Shown piece by piece: positions 44,088 through 53,839 of a stretch of DNA of 64,000 nucleotides. The position numbers were made by a program, and so were the translations under genes. The stretch covers positions 124,001 to 188,000 of the forward strand of contig CAVYQS010000007.1 of assembly GCA_963770765.1 (NCBI GenBank), written 5' to 3'. The notes under the pieces were generated by a model that had not been told where the DNA came from, did no database searches, and saw only the letters and a program-made list of their open reading frames with translations. Position 1 is the stretch's first letter. Each line of letters opens with the position of its first letter. This DNA comes from CAVPCY01 sp963770765. Its GTDB lineage: Bacteria > Actinomycetota > Coriobacteriia > Anaerosomatales > PHET01.

Positions 44088-44620
44088 ATGCATGAGCCCC
44101 TCAGCCAGAGACTCATCGTGCTCGCGGTCTGCCTGCTCTTGCTCGCAGCGGGTGCCGGTCTGGCGATCAACGCAAGCGCACAGGTACGCAACGATCAGTC
44201 GACCCCGCTGGTCATCGAGTCGGACCGCCCGCTCGAGACGAGTGCCACACCGCCGCCCGCTCCTATTTCCGCGGCAACGACCCTCGCGGCGCCTGTCGCG
44301 GTCGAACCCGCGAAGGAGCCGCAGCCGCCAGCGCGGCGAAGCCCAGTGCGTCGCAATCGACCGCGATCTCCCAGCCCAAGAAGAGCACCTTGAAGCCGGA
44401 GAGCAAGCGCAGCGCTCCGAAGCCCGAGAAGGCGAAGAAGGATTCAGACGCCAAGAAGGAGTCCGATAAGAAGGACTCGGACAAGAAGAAGGACGACGAG
44501 AAGAAGTCAGACGAGGACGACTCGGACGATGATGACGACGATCACGAGACCGCCGTCCCCCCGATTCGCGATGAGTACCATCACGATCGCGACCATGACC
44601 ACGACCACGACCACGACTAA
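44088..44620 (+). CDS. Exported Lys/Asp/His-rich protein, frame break near 44325
   Basis: About 177 residues when joined. One hydrophobic helix (L-I-V-L-A-V-C-L-L-L-L-A-A-G) precedes a Pro/Ala-rich linker. The frame then shifts: A-K-E-P-Q-P joins A-S-A-A-K-P-S-A-S, and the second frame runs through alternating Lys/Asp blocks (K-K-D-S-D-K-K-K-D-D-E-K-K), an Asp run and a tail H-D-R-D-H-D-H-D-H-D-H-D. The composition is unlike any known enzyme: a flexible, charged, metal-binding surface protein is plausible. It starts 33 bases after the 29-heme gene, whose own tail is also Asp-rich. Confidence 0.65.
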
Positions 44621-44688
44621 TCGTTTCGCGGGGGCAATGGGAATGAATGCGCAGTAGCCGAAAACTACTCGATCGCTAAGGGGCGCCC

Positions 44689-45354
44689 GTGAACATCCTT
44701 CTCGTCGAAGACGAGGATCGCATCGCATCCTTCATGGCCAAAGGGCTCTCTTCGGAGGGCCATCAGGTGGAACGGGTCGCCACCGCGGCCGAAGGCGCGG
44801 GTATGGCTCTGACCTACGAGTTCGACGTCATCCTTCTCGATCTGATGCTTCCCGACGCTTCGGGCAAAGACGCCCTCGAGCGCATCAGGCAGGTCAAGCC
44901 CGACGTGCCGGTGATCGTTGTGTCCGCCCTCGGTGAGACCGAGGACAAGGTCGACCTCCTGGATATGGGCGCCAACGACTACCTGGTCAAACCGTTCGCC
45001 TTCGCCGAACTTGCGGCGCGCGTACGCGCCGCGGGCCGACAAGGGCAAGCGTCCGGAAGAGTCATCGAAGCAGGAGGAATCACCCTCGACACCCGGACAC
45101 GCATCGCCACCTACGCCGAGAAGAGCGTGGACCTGCCTTCGCGCGAGTTCGCACTGCTGGAGTACTTGATGCGGCACGCCGGGCAAGTGCTCACACGCCA
45201 ACAGATCCTCGACGCCGTCTGGGGTATCGACTTCGACACCGAGAGCAACGTGGTCGACGTCTACGTGAGCTACCTTCGCCGAAAGCTGGACCGGCCACAG
45301 CAACCGTCTGTGATCGAGACAGTGCGCGGAGCCGGATACCGTGTCCGAGCGTAG
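44689..45354 (+). CDS. OmpR-family response regulator
   Basis: 221 residues: receiver domain with acidic pocket (V-E-D-E-D), phosphorylated Asp51 (I-L-L-D-L-M-L-P-D) and Y-L-V-K-P-F; then a winged-helix DNA-binding domain with V-W-G-I-D-F-D-T-E-S-N-V-V-D-V-Y. Partner of the histidine kinase encoded immediately downstream, and in line with the 29-heme cytochrome and charged-protein genes, so control of that cytochrome is a reasonable guess. Confidence 0.92.
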   Translation: MNILLVEDEDRIASFMAKGLSSEGHQVERVATAAEGAGMALTYEFDVILLDLMLPDASGKDALERIRQVKPDVPVIVVSALGETEDKVDLLDMGANDYLVKPFAFAELAARVRAAGRQGQASGRVIEAGGITLDTRTRIATYAEKSVDLPSREFALLEYLMRHAGQVLTRQQILDAVWGIDFDTESNVVDVYVSYLRRKLDRPQQPSVIETVRGAGYRVRA

Positions 45355-45383
45355 AGTCGCGCCTGTCGGCCAGCTCTCGCGTC

Positions 45384-46751
45384 TTGCTCGCCATGGCGGT
45401 CATGCTCGGTGTGGTCGTGGCCCTTCTCGTGGTCGTCGCGTACGGCGCGACCGTTCGAACTCTGACCTACTCGCTCGACCAGACCCTCGTCAAGGAAGCG
45501 GAAGCGTACTCGGCGGCCATGGCGGGGGCACCGAGCGACGCCGCGCTGATCGATGCGACGCGTGCGTATCTGACCGCGCGCACCGGAAGCGAGTCGGGTG
45601 GCATCACGCCCATCTTGCTCGTGCGATTCTCCAACGGTCGGGTCATCTCGAACTCCGCCGTCAGGATCGAAGACGCTCCCGGCGGCCCCACGACCGACAC
45701 CGTTGGACCGGCGTATCGCCGGGTGACGCTCGATGGCGAGACGTACCGGGTCCTAGCGACGCCCATCCTCTCCAGCGGTCAGCCCGCCGGAGTCTTCGAG
45801 GCCGCCTTGGCGGAAGGGCCGATCCAATCCACGGCGCAAGGCGTTGCCGCCACGCTCAGCGCTGCTGGACTCATCGCGCTCGCTCTTGCCTTGCCGCTCT
45901 CATACCTCGCGACACGACGCGCACTCTCGCCGCTGCGCCGCATGGCCGTCGATGCCGAAGCCATCTCGCATGCGCGCCCCGGAGGGCGCATCGTCTACAA
46001 CGGCCCTCGCGACGAGCTGGGTTCGTTGGCGTCGTCACTCAACGAGATGCTCGCCCGTCTCGAGTACGCGTTCTCGGATCAGCGCCGCTTCGTCGCCGAT
46101 GCGAGCCACGAGCTTCGCACGCCCGTGGCCGTGGTCCGGGGCAACATCGAACTACTGCGCTCAGGCAGGGCCACAGGGGCTGAGGCGGCAGAGAGCATCG
46201 AGATGATCGAGCACGAGTCGGTACGGATGAGCCGCCTGCTCGACGAGCTTCTCTCGCTCGCCCGCCTCGAAGACGCGAGTCGAGCCCAGTTCCAGCCACT
46301 CGAGGCGCGAACGCTACTCGAGGAGGCGGCCGCTCGGGGGCGCTCGCTGGCTGAGCGCGCGATCACGATCGACGGACCGTGCAACCTGTGGGTCATGGGC
46401 GACCCCGACCTCCTCGACCAGGCGCTCGTGAACGTCGTGCGCAATGCCGTGGCGCACACACATCCTGGAGGGCGGATCACCCTGAGCTGCAACTCCGATG
46501 AGTCCAGCGTGCGGCTGACCGTGACCGACGACGGCCCTGGCATCCCTGACGAAGACCTGGGTCGGGTGTTCGATCGGTTCTACCGCTCGCCCACTTCGCG
46601 CCGCGACGGCGCAAGCGGAGGCGCGGGGCTCGGTCTCGCGATCACCAACCGACTCATCGAGCTGCACGGAGGATCGATCCACGCCGAGAATGCCGACCCG
46701 CACGGCGCCCGCTTCGTGATCGCACTTCCGCGCATCCCTGAGCCGTCCTAG
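45384..46751 (+). CDS. Membrane sensor histidine kinase
   Basis: About 455 residues. Two membrane helices (about 2-22 and 155-175) flank a 130-residue outside sensor domain; HAMP, then the H box D-A-S-H-E-L-R-T-P and ATPase boxes (N-V-V-R-N-A-V-A-H, D-D-G-P-G-I-P, G-G-A-G-L-G-L-A-I) follow. The start is uncertain: TTG 45384 is in frame, but GTG 45341, overlapping the regulator gene, opens a frame S-E-R-R-V-A-P-V-G-Q-L-S that would need an indel near 45380. Its stop overlaps that of selB on the other strand (CTAG). Confidence 0.88.
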   Translation: MLAMAVMLGVVVALLVVVAYGATVRTLTYSLDQTLVKEAEAYSAAMAGAPSDAALIDATRAYLTARTGSESGGITPILLVRFSNGRVISNSAVRIEDAPGGPTTDTVGPAYRRVTLDGETYRVLATPILSSGQPAGVFEAALAEGPIQSTAQGVAATLSAAGLIALALALPLSYLATRRALSPLRRMAVDAEAISHARPGGRIVYNGPRDELGSLASSLNEMLARLEYAFSDQRRFVADASHELRTPVAVVRGNIELLRSGRATGAEAAESIEMIEHESVRMSRLLDELLSLARLEDASRAQFQPLEARTLLEEAAARGRSLAERAITIDGPCNLWVMGDPDLLDQALVNVVRNAVAHTHPGGRITLSCNSDESSVRLTVTDDGPGIPDEDLGRVFDRFYRSPTSRRDGASGGAGLGLAITNRLIELHGGSIHAENADPHGARFVIALPRIPEPS

Positions 46752-48656
46752 GAGCGCCGCAGCACCCTCACGTCACCCTCGCGTCGCGTGACCCCCTGCA
46801 CGTCGAAGTACTCCAGCAGCGGGATGGCGTACTTGCGGCTCACGCCGAGCGCATCTCTCAAGTCCGCCGCCGATGCCCCGCCCGGATTCGCCTCCAGGTG
46901 GGCCACCAGCGCCTCTTGGGCACGCGCCATCGCCGCCACCGAGAAGTGCATCTCGCTCGAGACCCGCACGGCGAGGCCGTCGGTCGCGAGCTGACCGAGC
47001 ACTTTGCGGGCGACCCCTGGATCGACGCCGGCTTCTGTCGCCAGATCGCGAACTCCGGCCGGCGCCAGCCCCTGCGCGTCGAGCAAAGCGAGCAGCTTCT
47101 GTCGGGCCTCGGCCTCTTGGGCGATCGCGGACACCGCCGCCTTGGGGTGGCGGACGACACCCTTCTCGGCGATGACGAGCCCACGCTGCTCGGCTACTTC
47201 AAGCACGGCGTCGAAGGCCTTGGGTGCGAGCCGTCGGTCGACGCGGTCCCGCAGCGCGGAGGTGGCGAGCCCCGTCGCCTTCGCGTCCGCCTCGTGGAAC
47301 GCGAGAATCTCGCGCTCGATCTCGCCTACCAGCCCGTCGAGGGCCTCGGCGGTGATGAATGCGGTCTCGGTGCCCACCTTGATCCGTTCGAGCTTCGCCC
47401 TTGTTGAGCTCGTCGGCGACCCTCGGGCGCGGCACGCCGAGGGCAGCTGCGACCTGCGCGCTGGTCATGGGTAGCGCGCGCGACGCGAGCAATCCAACGC
47501 TCGCCGACGACAGGTCGTGAGCCAGCAGTGCCTCGAGCAGCTCGCGCTCGTGCGGTTTGAGCACCGTGCGACGCGGCGGCAACGCATCGAGCACCATGCC
47601 GCCGCCAACGGTGAAGACCGGCGAGTAGCTGCGAACGATGAAGCGATCTTCGTAGCGCGGAGCAAGCGGGGCCTCAAGGCGGACTTGCGCGAGCGAACTC
47701 TCCCCCACCGCGAGCGACTCCCGCTCGATGAGCAACACACGCCCCAGCACTTCGCGCGTGCCGTGGTGCACGTGCACCCGGGTGCCTGACTCAAAGGGCT
47801 TGTCATCGCCGGGAATGCCCAGGTAGGTGAAGCGCGCGTCGAATCGATCGGTGACGGTGAGGGTGCCGGGCGCGGCGATGATGTCTCCTCGGCTGATCTG
47901 CTCGCGCTCGACGCCGGCGATGTTCATCGCGACACGCTGGCCCGCGTGAGCCCGCTCGACGTGCTCGCTGTGCACCTGAACGCCACGCACGCGCGCCTCG
48001 ACGCCGGATGGGTAGACCTCGACCGGGTCGTCCTTGGTCGCCGAGCCGGACCACATGGTCCCGGTGACCACCGTGCCGGCCCCCGCGATGGTGAAGACGC
48101 GGTCCACCGGCAGGCGCAGCGGAAGCTCCGCGTGCTTGCTGGGCGCGTCGACAGCGACGTCGTCGAGTACCGCGAGCAGCTCGGAAAGGCCGGCGCCCGT
48201 CTTCGAAGAGACCGCGACGATCGGCGCGCCCTCGATCGAGGTCCCGGCCAGCAGCTGCTCGATATCAGCGCGCACGAGCTCGACCCACTCGGAATCCACG
48301 AGGTCCGATTTCGTGAGCGCGACGACACCGCGCTCCACACCGAGCAGGTCGATGATCGCGAGGTGCTCGCGTGTCTGCGGCATCACGCCGTCATCGGCGG
48401 CCACCACGAGCAAGACGACGTCGACGCCGGTCGCGCCGGCCACCATCTGCCGGACGAACTTCTCGTGGCCCGGCACGTCCACGACGCCCATCGAGCGTCC
48501 GGACGGCAACTCGAGGCGAGCGAAACCGAGTTCGATCGTGATGCCGCGAGACTGTTCCTCTTTGAGGCGGTCGGGGTCGGTGCCGGTGAGCGCCTTGATC
48601 AGCGACGACTTGCCGTGATCGATGTGCCCGGCCGTACCAAGGACGAGCGAAGGCAT
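46748..48656 (-). CDS. selB: Selenocysteine-specific elongation factor SelB, frame break near 47397
   Basis: About 636 residues joined. The N-terminal GTPase part has G-H-I-D-H-G-K-S-S-L, D-V-P-G-H-E-K-F-V and T-K-S-D, then EF-Tu-like domains 2 and 3. The C-terminal winged helices (to residue end V-R-V-L-R-R-S) bind the SECIS hairpin. In between, the frame changes near 47397: N-K-G joins K-L-E-R-I-K-V-G-T-E-T-A-F. Both parts fit the family, so a sequence indel is likely. Immediately follows selA (TAG-ATG). Confidence 0.9.
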
Positions 48657-50063
48657 CTAGGCCCCCGCCGAGAATATCTCGCGCAAGCGCCGCACCACGA
48701 TATCGTGCTCCTCGCCGTTCACGAGCGTACGGGGATCGATGAGCAGCCTGTCGTCCTTGACGCGGGCGACGATAGCGGGTTCTGCACCGCGGCGAATCAA
48801 TGCCTCGAGACTGTCCACGCTCATCGCCGACGGTGCGATCGCCACCACCGCCGTGGGGATATCCGTCACGGGCAGAGCACCGCCACCGGCTCGGGCGATG
48901 TCGTCGATCACCGTGACCTCGCCGCCGGCTCCGACCGCGTCGCGGACGCGGTCGCCGAGCTGCTTCGCAAGCGCGCGGCTCTCGTCGATTCCCATCGTGA
49001 GCATGCGCAGTGTGGGGATCTCCCGCACCGCGCGCTCCTCCTCGAGGCAGGCACGCAGAGTGGCCTCAAGGCCTGCCAGTGTCATCTTGTCGAGGCGCAG
49101 GGCGCGCGCCATGGGATGCTTCTTGAGGCGGGCGATCACGTCGTGACGACCCACGAGAATACCCGCCTGCGGCCCGCCCAGCAGCTTGTCACCGCTGCAC
49201 GTGACCACCGCGGCGCCCTGCGCGACGCTCTCGCCCACGGTGGGCTCGTGGGGCAGGCCGTAGCGCTGGAGGTCGAACAGCACCCCCGAGCCCTGGTCCT
49301 CCATGACCGGCACGCCATGTGGCGCTCCCAGCTCGACGAGCTCACGGACGCTCACCTCGGCGGTGAAGCCCACGACGCGGTAGTTGCTCGAGTGCACCTT
49401 CAGCAGCAGGCCGGTCTTGTCGGTGAGAGCCGACTCGTAGTCGCGCAGGTGCGTCTTGTTGGTGGTACCGACTTCGACCATCGTCGCGCCCGACTCGCGC
49501 ATGATGTCGGGGATGCGGAAGCTGCCACCGATCTCGACCAGCTGCCCGCGGCTCACGATCGCTTCCTTGCCGCGAGCGAGCTCGGCCAGCCCGATCATCA
49601 CCGCGGCGGCGTTGTTGTTCACCGCCATGGCAGCCTCGGCGCCGGTGAGCCGACACAGCAGTTCCTCGCAGTGCACGTGGCGGCTACCGCGCTCGCCGCT
49701 CTCCACGTCGTACTCGAGGGTGGAGTAGTGGGTCGCGACCTCCGCGACCGCCTTGACCGCAGCCTCGCTGAGCACGCTGCGACCCAGATTGGTGTGCACG
49801 ATGATGCCGGTCGCGTTGATGACGCGGCGAAGCGAGGGGCGAGACGCCAGAACGGCCCGGCCCGCGGCATCGCGGGCGGCGTCCTCTGCCGAGAAGCTCA
49901 GCTCCTCGCCTGCCAGGATGCGTGCTCTGGCCTCGTCGACCGCGGCACGCACGGCATCGAGCACGACGGCCCGGGGCAGTGATTCGAGGGCTGAGGCGAG
50001 TTGAGGCTGCGCCAGCACATCGTCGGTGTTGGGCAGGGCACGCAGCAGTGAGTTCATATCCAT
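48657..50063 (-). CDS. selA: L-seryl-tRNA(Sec) selenium transferase SelA
   Basis: 468 residues. PLP lysine lies in C-S-G-D-K-L-L-G-G-P-Q-A-G; upstream are N-L-G-R-S-V-L-S and V-N-N-N-A-A-A-V. The enzyme converts seryl-tRNA-Sec to selenocysteinyl-tRNA with selenophosphate. Standard length. Adjacent to selB, in the same operon as selD and the YedF-like gene. Confidence 0.95.
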   Translation of the reverse strand: MDMNSLLRALPNTDDVLAQPQLASALESLPRAVVLDAVRAAVDEARARILAGEELSFSAEDAARDAAGRAVLASRPSLRRVINATGIIVHTNLGRSVLSEAAVKAVAEVATHYSTLEYDVESGERGSRHVHCEELLCRLTGAEAAMAVNNNAAAVMIGLAELARGKEAIVSRGQLVEIGGSFRIPDIMRESGATMVEVGTTNKTHLRDYESALTDKTGLLLKVHSSNYRVVGFTAEVSVRELVELGAPHGVPVMEDQGSGVLFDLQRYGLPHEPTVGESVAQGAAVVTCSGDKLLGGPQAGILVGRHDVIARLKKHPMARALRLDKMTLAGLEATLRACLEEERAVREIPTLRMLTMGIDESRALAKQLGDRVRDAVGAGGEVTVIDDIARAGGGALPVTDIPTAVVAIAPSAMSVDSLEALIRRGAEPAIVARVKDDRLLIDPRTLVNGEEHDIVVRRLREIFSAGA

Positions 50064-50127
50064 ATCGTCGATTCTACCCGAGGGAAGGCGCTGACATGGG
50101 CCCCGGCCCTGTCGCCGTGACGACGAT

Positions 50128-50280
50128 TCAGCGCAGCCAGAAGAACGCGATCGTGGCCCACCCGCACAGGAACACGAGGATCAGGACGCCACACCCCACG
50201 CCGAACGAGCGCACCAGCTCGGCATCAGGGTTGTAGGGGCGCTCGGCGCCCAGAGGCACAGGAGGTCTGCTCGGCTTCAT
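50128..50280 (-). CDS. Small membrane peptide between selA and the YedF-like gene
   Basis: 50 residues: a Pro-rich N-terminal half (M-K-P-S-R-P-P-V-P-L-G) and one hydrophobic helix (G-V-L-I-L-V-F-L-C-G-W-A-T-I-A-F-F-W). Two cysteines lie in or at the edge of the helix. It is in line with the selenium genes; no known family. Codon pattern is plausible for the genome. Confidence 0.5.
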   Translation of the reverse strand: MKPSRPPVPLGAERPYNPDAELVRSFGVGCGVLILVFLCGWATIAFFWLR

Positions 50281-50326
50281 GCTCTCAGCGTACACGCAGC
50301 GGCCGTCGGCCTCGCCCGAGACACGC

Positions 50327-50665
50327 CTAGCCGATCGTCACGACGTCGTCCTCACCCAGAAGTGCTGCGACGCTGTCGGGCATGGTGCCGATGTCGCCGA
50401 CCGCGACCTGGTCCTTGAGACCGAGGAAGTCGAGGCACGTGCCGCAGGCCTTCACGGCCACGCCCTTCTCGGCGAGCAGGCGCAGGTCGTCGAGGGAACT
50501 CGAGCCTTCGCACACGAGGCGCACGCCCTCGTTCATGAACATCACGGCCTTGGGGGCGTCGGCGTTGCGGGCGACCGAGTAGAGGAAGTTCTTCATGAGC
50601 GCCCGACCGAGCTCATCATCACCGCGACCGATGCGGTCGGACAGGAACAGCAGGCGCTTGGCCAT
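50327..50665 (-). CDS. YedF-like sulfurtransferase domain protein (selenium metabolism)
   Basis: 112 residues, ATG 50665 behind GGAGG. It is the DsrE-like domain found at the C-terminus of selenium-metabolism YedF, with G-V-A-V-K-A-C-G-T-C-L-D-F-L and the opening F-L-S-D-R-I-G-R-G-D-D-E-L-G. The N-terminal SirA/TusA domain of longer YedF proteins is absent. The two cysteines in C-G-T-C may carry persulfide or selenium. It lies directly after selD. Confidence 0.85.
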   Translation of the reverse strand: MAKRLLFLSDRIGRGDDELGRALMKNFLYSVARNADAPKAVMFMNEGVRLVCEGSSSLDDLRLLAEKGVAVKACGTCLDFLGLKDQVAVGDIGTMPDSVAALLGEDDVVTIG

Positions 50666-50732
50666 GGGGACCTCCATAAGCGAAACCGGAATCGTCTACC
50701 AGCGTTCCGATTATAGCGCGGCGATCCGACGT

Positions 50733-51773
50733 TCAGACCACCGAGACCCGCCCGTGCTCGCCGGCGGTGAACCGACCGATCGGCGCCGCCATCACGCCAC
50801 GGACCTCCAGCTCGATCCGAAGGTGGTTGGTGGCTTCCTCCGACACCGCGATGAGCAGCCCCCCGCTGGTCTGCGGGTCGCACAGCAGCCTCATCCACAG
50901 GTCACGTTCGTCGGCGTGTTCCCAGGTGACGAAGTCGTCCGCCCACGCGACCACGTCGGCGGTGCGACCGGGGACCACGCCATCGCGGGCGTAGTCGAGC
51001 GCACCTGCGAAGAGCGGCACGCTGCCCAGCACCAGCTCTGCCGCGCAGCCGCTCGCCTCGGCCATCTCGTGCAGGTGGCCCAGAAGCCCGAAGCCGGTCA
51101 CGTCGGTCGCCGCGTGAACGCCGACCTCCACCATCGCCTCGCACGCTCCCTTGTTGAGCTGAGCCATCGACTCGATGACCTCGCGGGCGTCGTCCTCATC
51201 GGCGAGCTGGCGCTTGAGCGCGGTGCCCCAGACTCCGGTTCCGATCGGCTTGGTGAGGTAGATCGAGTCGCCGGGCCTCGCTCCGCGGTTGCGGACGACC
51301 TTGTCGGGATGCACGACCCCGAAGACCGACAACCCGTACTTGGGCTCCTTGTCGTCGATCGTGTGGCCGCCCACGGTGACAGCGCCGGCCTCGGTGACCT
51401 TCTCGGCGCCGCCACGGACGACCTCGCCCACGATGTCGGCCCCCATGGAGCACGGGAAGGCGAGCATGTTGAGCGCGGTGAGCGGACGCCCGCCCATCGC
51501 GTAGATGTCGGACAGCGCGTTGGCTGCGGTGATGCGCCCGAAGTCGTACGGGTCGTCGACGATGGGTGTGAAGAAGTCGATGGTCAGCAGCGCGGCCATG
51601 TCGTCGGTCAGCCGGTAGACCGCCGCGTCATCGCTCGTCTCGAAGCCGAGCATGAGCGCATCGGAGTTGCCCGGCGCGATCTTGTCGAGCACCGCTTGGA
51701 GGTCCTCCGGACCCCACTTGGCCGCTCAACCGGCTTTGCTGGACAGGCTCGTGAGCCTGATGCGCTCTTCCAT
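50733..51773 (-). CDS. selD: Selenophosphate synthetase SelD, itself a selenoprotein
   Basis: 346 residues when UGA is read through. The frame starts at ATG 51773 and reaches an in-frame UGA at 51728-51726 (residue 16) in S-S-K-A-G-U-A-A-K-W-G, the catalytic Cys/Sec site with the essential Lys three residues later. The rest shows the ATP-binding pattern of the family (I-D-F-F-T-P-I-V-D-D, A-T-D-V-T-G-F-G-L-L-G-H). It makes selenophosphate for SelA; needing its own product implies self-dependent expression. Confidence 0.93.
51697..51716 (-). other. Candidate SECIS hairpin of selD
   Basis: From nine nucleotides after the UGA the mRNA can fold as UGGGG-UCC / GGA-C-CUCCA (one bulged C, one G-U pair) with a GGA loop. 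It has the right place, but the loop differs from the GGUCU of fdhA. Confidence 0.55.
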
Positions 51774-51803
51774 CTGCTTCCCCCCTCTCGAGTCCGTGCC
51801 GAG

Positions 51804-53834
51804 TCAGACGTAGGCGATCTTGAGCGCAGCGACGCCGCTCGGGGCGAGGGGGACGCCGAAACTGCGGCCGCCAACAGCGACCGGGGCGCCCTGCCGTACC
51901 GACGCGATCGACACGACCATGCGGTCGGTCTCGAGCGCGGCTGTGAGCTTGCGGGTGGAGTGGTTGATCAGCACGAGGATGTCCTCGCCGTCGCCTTGGA
52001 ACAAGGCGACCTCGACGTCCGGGGCGTCGCAGCTCAGTGGGGCGCCGCAGCCCGCACCGCGCGCAACGGCCCCGTAGACCTCGACCGCGAAATCCGCGAC
52101 GGCAGCGGGTGTCGCCCACGGATCGCCTTGCGCGATCGCCCGTTCGAGCGGTATGGCGACGTAGACCGCCTTGCCCTGCCCCACCTGGTTGACGGTGAGC
52201 AAGGGGCTGCCCTTGGCATCGGTGGCCACGACGGTGGCGCCGCCGCTCGACAGCAAGGCGAAGTTGGGGACGTCGAAGTGCACGTCGAAGCTGCGCAGCG
52301 CTCCCAAGACGTCGGGCTGCGCGATGCGGCACGAAAGCACCTCGCGCGGGCCGTCGTCACCGAGTGACTCGACGCCGAATATCTCGCGGATCGCGGGATG
52401 TGCATCGCCGCCGCCGTAGCTCAGCAGGAGCGTGCCGCCCCCCTGGACGAACGTCGCGAGCCGCTCCCACGTCGCATCCGACAGGTCGAAGGCGCTCGGC
52501 ACGATCAGTACGAGCTGACCCGAGAAGTCGTCGGTCTCGCGCACCACCGTGACCGGCACGTGCGCGCGTTTGGCTGCGATGAACGACTGCAGACACGCGC
52601 GCGGGTCGTAGAGCGAAGCGAGGCTCGGAAGCGGCCGGTACCGCTCCTCGGGCATCACGACGGCGGTGCGCTCGGCGATGAGCGTGTGGTTGCGCAGGTC
52701 GATACGGGCGAGCGTCTTGACGAACTCGCTGATCTCGAGGAAGGCGGGTTTGGCCATGCCGTCGGCGTCCGCGACACCGACGAGGGTCTCGAACGGGTCG
52801 ATGAAGTACGGCTCGCGCTTCTCGGTCTCCATGTCTCGCAGCCGGCGGACCATGGTCCCGCCGGCACGGTTGACAAGAGCGCTCCACAGCACGGTGCGGA
52901 CGTGCGCGGCCTCCTCGGCCACCGAGTAACCCGGGGAGAGGGCACCGATGTCATCGAGGATGACCGGCCGGCCGCGATGAGCGACCCGCAGCAGGAACGC
53001 ATCGACGTAGGTGGACGGGCCGCTGCCCAAGGGGCCCTCGGCCGCGTAGGCGCGATAGGCCGCAGTCGAATGGGAGAGGCGCAGCTCGCACCGGTCGATC
53101 ACGTCGCGGGCATCCACCCCGGTCGCCTGGAACAGCGTCTCGGCATCGGCGCCCAGACCGACGGGGCGTGCCGGGTCGACCTCGCGGATCGCCTCGCTGA
53201 GCGTATCGAACCAGCCGCTCAGTGCCTCCGCGGATTCGAAGCGAGACAGGAACGCCTCGTTGCCCAGCTGCCAGCCGAACACACCGCTCTCGCCCTTCAG
53301 GTGGGTGGCGATCGCGGTCACGAGCGCCGTCTCGCGCTGCACCAGATAGGAGTCCGTGCGCGGATCGCGTCGAGTTCCCCACGTCACGTCGGAGAGCTCG
53401 GAGTGCCGGTCATCGGCGAACAGGCACACGATCGCCGCCATCTTGCGCTCGCGGATCGCGTCGATCACCGCCGAGAGCCGCTCGAGCATCGCCTCGGAGT
53501 ACTGGGCGACCTGCGGCTCGAGCACGCGCCAACCGATGAAGACCCGCACCAGCGAACAGCGGGCCTTCGCGAGCGCCTCGAGGTCGGTGCCCAGATCGCG
53601 CTCGTACCACTCCTCGGGGCTCTGCGCCTCAGAGTCGAGCGGATACAGCGACGCGCCCACCAAGAAGAGCGGGTTGCGCTCAGGACCCTTGGCAGGGATC
53701 GCTGCGGGCGCAGGCTTCTCGGCGGGCAGGATCGGCTCGGGATGGGGCAGCTCGGCGATCGGCGCGGGGGCGGGCTCCACGTAGCGCTCGATGCGGGGGC
53801 GCGGGGGGCGGGGCCCGCTTCGCTTGGTGGGCAT
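51804..53834 (-). CDS. Glycoside hydrolase-like TIM-barrel protein
   Basis: 676 residues. A Pro-rich N-terminus (about 1-55) without signal peptide; a barrel domain (about 57-370) with G-W-Q-L-G-N-E-A-F, the acid/base motif of GH5/GH42 clans; then a glutamine-amidotransferase-like domain (F-V-Q-G-G-G-T-L-L-L-S-Y) and a beta domain. Where these enzymes carry the nucleophile Glu (in T-E-F-G), this protein has I-L-D-D-I-G, so activity is doubtful. Last gene of a three-gene unit with the TPR and B12-binding genes. Confidence 0.65.
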   Translation of the reverse strand: MPTKRSGPRPPRPRIERYVEPAPAPIAELPHPEPILPAEKPAPAAIPAKGPERNPLFLVGASLYPLDSEAQSPEEWYERDLGTDLEALAKARCSLVRVFIGWRVLEPQVAQYSEAMLERLSAVIDAIRERKMAAIVCLFADDRHSELSDVTWGTRRDPRTDSYLVQRETALVTAIATHLKGESGVFGWQLGNEAFLSRFESAEALSGWFDTLSEAIREVDPARPVGLGADAETLFQATGVDARDVIDRCELRLSHSTAAYRAYAAEGPLGSGPSTYVDAFLLRVAHRGRPVILDDIGALSPGYSVAEEAAHVRTVLWSALVNRAGGTMVRRLRDMETEKREPYFIDPFETLVGVADADGMAKPAFLEISEFVKTLARIDLRNHTLIAERTAVVMPEERYRPLPSLASLYDPRACLQSFIAAKRAHVPVTVVRETDDFSGQLVLIVPSAFDLSDATWERLATFVQGGGTLLLSYGGGDAHPAIREIFGVESLGDDGPREVLSCRIAQPDVLGALRSFDVHFDVPNFALLSSGGATVVATDAKGSPLLTVNQVGQGKAVYVAIPLERAIAQGDPWATPAAVADFAVEVYGAVARGAGCGAPLSCDAPDVEVALFQGDGEDILVLINHSTRKLTAALETDRMVVSIASVRQGAPVAVGGRSFGVPLAPSGVAALKIAYV

Positions 53835-53839
53835 CGGGG

